Source: Pelodera strongyloides (taxonomy: Eukaryota > Nematoda > Chromadorea > Rhabditida > Rhabditidae). Taken from it: 64,000 bases of DNA. Below are positions 60,126 through 64,000 of this stretch, in pieces. The stretch is from assembly GCA_036852015.1 (NCBI GenBank), contig JAANDG010000290.1:1-64000 (forward strand), in the 5' to 3' direction. The translations under genes and the position numbers were made by a program. Every line of letters starts with the position of its first letter. The stretch's first letter is position 1. The notes under the pieces are model-generated. The model was not told the DNA's origin. It saw nothing but the letters and a program-made list of their open reading frames with translations, and made no database searches.

Positions 60126-62016
60126 CATACAAGTAAACGACGATATTCGGTATGTAAGGTGTTTTTTATTATGTAAAAATTTCATTAATTTTTGACTGGG
60201 AATTGTTACTGCAGTTACTGTTACTTGCTTCTCAAATAAATGAATGTTATATTTTCTTGCCTCCTCTTAAAGCGAACATATACCAACTTTTATGGATTTT
60301 TTCTAAAATGTTGTAATTGAAAGTACTGTAACAACGCTACAGCTGCAAACAAAATGACACTCTGGGACGAATAGTGAGAAAACTATACGGCTATGTTGCG
60401 CAAAAAGCAAGAAGATTTGGCAGAGCAGACCCGCATAAGCTGAACACGCGGCGCTACATTGGTGCGCGAAGGGTGACCATTACCGATTGTTTTTTGAAGG
60501 AAAGATGTGCCTCCTGTGCGCCAGGGGCGCGCCTGCCGTAGTTGTAACGTTTTCGCGCACCCTTCGTGTCCGCTCGCTCCCTAATTTGGTTTTGATGCCC
60601 GTTCTGGTCTCGCGTTGTGAGAGCTGGAAGTTTCGTGTTTTATGGGCATCAACGCAAATTCATTTACTGAATGTTTGGTTTCTTTCCATGAAACAGCCAT
60701 TGGTAATCTGGAAACCGTAATCGGCGTTTTTTTATAAGAGACGACTTAGATTACAGTGTTCAATAATATTATGTTCATTTTCAGTTTCCGGAACTTCATT
60801 CGTTGAACTATTGTTTTCCGTCTGAATGCAGTTTTCTGAAATGGTCTTTGTCGGCTTTTAGCACCCCCCAGAAAATCTCATTCTTTGAAAAGTGCTCGTT
60901 CTTCAGTGTATAATGGCTTTCTTGAAAATAAGCACAATCCGTGAAAAAAACGGCTTATGAGTATGAATAACTTGTAAACAATACGGAAAAAAGGAAAGCG
61001 ATTAAAGTCGCATTTGGTGATAAAAATGGCTAAACTGAATTATCTCAATCATCTTTTTCACTACATAAGGAATGTGGAAAGGATTTGGAGCACAGTAAGG
61101 TTCGTAACCTTGGATTCGATGATCGACCGATGGAACTTGCAATTTCTGAAATAAAAACCTTCACACCAATTAGTGCTTGACTTCACTGTTCCGTCTTTCT
61201 TGTAAGACATCTCCAGGATAGGCTATAGGCGAGAAATCGACCTTGTCGCGCCCTGAACTACCGGAGAAACTTTGAACTCCGCGATTTTGTAAATTCTATT
61301 TCTAAATAAGCTACTAATTTGAGAATCCGCCATGGATCAACATGGCAGGTATTTTGGAATTGACATCCTACTATAATGTACATCTTATTTGCGAAAAAAA
61401 TTTCCGCCAATTGTACAGTTAAATCCGGCGGGCACTTGTTTGTGGTGGAAAACAACTCTAATTAGTATATTCATTGAATCCCATGTCAGCTTATCGTCTA
61501 GAGATTAATTGGCATGGGTGGATTTGTGGAAACGGGGAAGGGTGAGGCAGGAATTAACGCCACCAAGGGAGATAATCCGATGGGCGGATCAAGTTAGACA
61601 TATGTATAAATTTAGACAGGGGCAACTATATACACTTTCATGTCTAGCGACTGCCTGCCGAACGTGATTCTATATTACCGTATGCGTATCATTGCAATAG
61701 TGCCTTTCATAATCTGAATACAGTCTCCCGCATAATTTAATTTTAATTTTCTCGTTCTTGGGTTGTAGAACCAACTGAAAGAATTCTTGCAGACTGTCAA
61801 TTGTTAGGCTGCTTTCTTTATTCTAAGGGACCACGTTCATAATAGCTTAAGTTTTAAATTGAACTGTTATTGAACTGTTATATATAGATACTCATGATTT
61901 GCAAAGCGTTTTAGCATTTCTTATTTGATTTGCATAGAAAGAATCAGTTTCGATCAATTTATGAGTTTCTTTCGTGTTGGGTTCGGTTTCAAGTTGTGCT
62001 CCTATTTTAGGTGTAG
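60126..62016. other. Gene-free interval
   Basis: No supported coding frame; T-rich sequence leads up to the next gene. Confidence 0.4.
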
Positions 62017-62480
62017 ATGGTACGGGATACCAAGTACCCAGCTGCAGTCTGCAATAACAATCGAGGAGAGCCGAAGACCTCAGATATGGCGAACGAGAAT
62101 GACGAAATTAATGATGATGCGCCTCCAACTGCCCCAGTAATTGTTCGCAGTCTCCTTTCCTTCGTTTGTGGGAACACGGTTCACCTATAGGCGAAACATG
62201 CATAAAAACAACAAAACGAGAAAAAGTTGTAAATTCATCTCATTCTGTACTTATTTTAAATTTGTTCTTGCAGGTGGACGGTATAGTACCGCAGAATGCC
62301 CAGCAAGTCATCTATGATCATGCGGGCCATGTGGTCCCTGGCACTTCGTCTCAGCGCCCACCCGGGGCTGCCGAAGTCCACTCCAATGATACAAACGACG
62401 AGGAAGCCCGCCTTCAACAAAGATTCAACAGACTCAGAGACAGATTCCATGCCGCATTCCCTGAACTGGCTAATTGCTAA
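62017..62480 (+). CDS. Unrecognised protein with LQxRFNRLRDRFH C-terminus (2 exons)
   Basis: Exons 62017-62136 and 62274-62480 join in phase 0 to 108 residues. cctattttag lies 6 bases before the ATG and could be a trans-splice acceptor. Exon 1 is polar and acidic (MANENDEINDDAPPTAP), exon 2 has a disordered stretch (GTSSQRPPGAAEVHSND) and ends EEARLQQRFNRLRDRFHAAF-PELANC. The last ~22 residues match the C-terminus of the convergent gene at 63271-63492, so the two genes share a short helical module. No wider family is recognised. Confidence 0.6.
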
Positions 62481-63270
62481 TTGCCTAACAAAGATGTTGT
62501 TATGAACCGTAGTTTGTTTTTCTTAAGCTTTGCTTTTAATGTTTTTTCCACATAAATTTCAGTTTTGTATGTTCTTTTCTGAAAGCTCACTTTAAGTTAC
62601 AACGCTCAATGCTGTTAGAAGTCCTCGAAAATACCTCCGAAGTAAATTTTACTACCTTCTGTAAGCAATTATAGACCGCAATTGTTCTCTAAGCACTTTA
62701 CTTGTTTTGTTTTACTTAGACTCCTTTTAGCTGTTTTCGTAAAATCTATGCCTCTTAGATGCCGGCGCACACTTTGTTTATAACCTACAAACATTTGAAC
62801 ACTATCAAGTTCAATAAAAATCTTCAAGTTCAAGATCAAGTTCAAACGTTGCCTCTCCAAATAATTCCCCCTATGCGAAGACAACGTACACTTGTTTCAA
62901 TTTTCCACGCCAATAAATAAATGACCAATAAAAATTGCTCGACAATCAAAGTAACATTTTTTTATTCAAATCTTTAAACCTTGCAACAAACATCCAAAAT
63001 CATCATCTTCTTTTTTTTTTTGCTTAATCGTAAGTCGAATGAAGAAATTGCTAAAGTATGGAGATCTGCTAAGCTTGATAACAAATAAATCATTGGAAAA
63101 ATCTAGTGACATGACCATTTACCGAAGGCAACACTGAAGGCTTATGGGTATGACAGCAATCACAAAACATTGAGCACAATATACGCACAAGACAAAATAC
63201 GGAGCGAGAAAACATTATGGCTCAAAACGCGGGAGATAGTGGATCTGACAGTCAGAGGAGTAAGCACATT
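62481..63270. other. Intergenic region between convergent paralogue-like genes
   Basis: AT-rich 3' flanks with polyadenylation-like aataaa motifs (near 62813 and 62915); nothing else. Confidence 0.4.
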
Positions 63271-63858
63271 TCAAGCCAGTTCCGGGAATTCCTTGTGGAA
63301 CCTCTCCCTAAGGCTCTGCAGATGTTTCTGAAGCTCTTCGTTAGAAGGACATGGATCAGAAGGAGCGGGTTCTTCATCTTCCGTAGTTGAGTCAGGTAGG
63401 GGAAACTCCAGCCCGCCGCTATTCATGTCATCCAAGTTCAGATTATCAAGATCCTTTCCTTCAGCCTTTAATTTCTGTGCAATCGTTTGCGCCTGCAAGA
63501 AGTGATGCTAGATGCGAATGAGAAGAATCATTGTGAACACTCTCACTCAAAAAAACATTCATAATATTTGCTATTTACCTTCAAGCCAAGAACGTTTGTG
63601 TTGAAACTTAATGTGAAGTGAGTGTCGAGAAAAGCGCCAACTCACAGCAATAATAATAAACTCATTGGTCATACACTAAGCAACTTTCGTTGGGTTTCAC
63701 ATGTGCAGATGGTCATGGCTTGGATAAACAACGCTTACCAAAAGAGCCAGTGCGACCTCATTCTCAACTTGTTGCGGTGTGGCGTTGGCCAGATGCAGGA
63801 GGTTGTTGTTGCTTAGGTAGATATTATCCGGGAGACGGAGAGCGTTATCGAGCATTGC
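63271..63858 (-). CDS. Unrecognised protein, 3' part, shared C-terminal motif
   Basis: Exons 63739-63858 and 63271-63492 join in phase 0, and the gene probably continues upstream beyond the window. The visible part begins MLDNALRLPDNIYLSNNNLL and continues ANATPQQVENEVALALL, then AQTIAQKLKAEGKDLDNLNL, an acidic linker (TTEDEEPAPSD) and HLQSLRERFHKEFPELA at the stop. The first block is a conserved-looking helical domain and the end matches the + gene at 62.0-62.5 kb. Not assigned to a family. Confidence 0.6.
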
Positions 63859-64000
63859 CTAGAAATTATCATATTGAGTTGTTTCGTTAGAGTGCTACGA
63901 ACTCATGATGAATTGTCATTGAACAGACAAGCAGAATTATGTGCGAAAGTTAGTATCATCATGTATTACAAGTTGGTATTATAGTGTGGTAGAATATAAA

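Overview
The window reads as an AT-rich nematode nuclear contig. The grounds are short introns with T-rich acceptors ending in TTTCAG or TTTTAG, a secreted protein with the nematode-type DUF19 (T20D4.11-like) cysteine pattern, capsid and protease genes of the F54H12.2/adenain type found in Polinton (Maverick) elements, Tc1-family debris, long poly-G/poly-C tracts and eukaryotic tRNA genes. A rhabditid or strongylid relative is plausible, but I cannot name the species.

Left third (1-19.2 kb): accessory, virus- and transposon-derived DNA. At about 1.0-2.6 kb lies a decayed retroelement (gag-like, CCHC-like, then a possible env-like stretch, no pol seen). At 8.8-14.5 kb lies a decayed Polinton/Maverick: small basic virion-type protein, F54H12.2-like capsid protein, adenain-type cysteine protease, a gene broken by six 95-bp tandem repeats, and a protein-primed-type DNA polymerase B with a large internal deletion. 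Insertions (a TTAA-flanked MITE and a tRNA-like element) sit inside its genes. Directly after the polymerase comes a compact, apparently intact pair: an F-box protein and a four-exon protein with an acidic, SUMO-interaction-like N-terminus, followed by a zinc-ribbon-like protein. A diverged second copy of the F-box/small-protein pair lies at 4.36-5.46 kb. Direct copies of a non-coding repeat (near 2.9, 3.9, 5.7 and 18.1 kb, with a partial copy at the left edge) frame these cassettes. A family of small hairpins with paired compensatory changes fills 6.4-7.8 kb.

Middle (19.9-39.7 kb): ordinary multi-exon genes. On + there is an unrecognised 13-exon gene (19.9-23.1 kb). On - there are a complete 17-exon FATP/SLC27 very-long-chain acyl-CoA synthetase (24.4-29.2 kb), a complete 8-exon secreted DUF19 protein (30.6-32.9 kb) carrying an intron-containing tRNA-Ile(UAU) in an intron, tRNA-Gly(UCC) on + at 33.2 kb, a small coiled-coil protein whose SIM-like exon is tandemly triplicated and which carries a 76-nt poly-G tract in an exon (35.7-38.2 kb), and an unrecognised gene at 38.4-39.7 kb.

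Right part (40.8-64 kb): a 1.55-kb fold-back Tc1-type element, then a complete 16-exon RNF19-type RBR E3 ubiquitin ligase on - (43.8-48.9 kb), gene-poor DNA to 62 kb with one possible two-exon acidic gene, a GA-rich tract, a degenerate bacterial/organelle-like tRNA-His flanked by GC-rich perfect hairpins (59.5-60.1 kb), and two convergent genes at the right edge that share a C-terminal motif. All exon joins are my own reading of splice signals and frame; none has been tested against transcripts.
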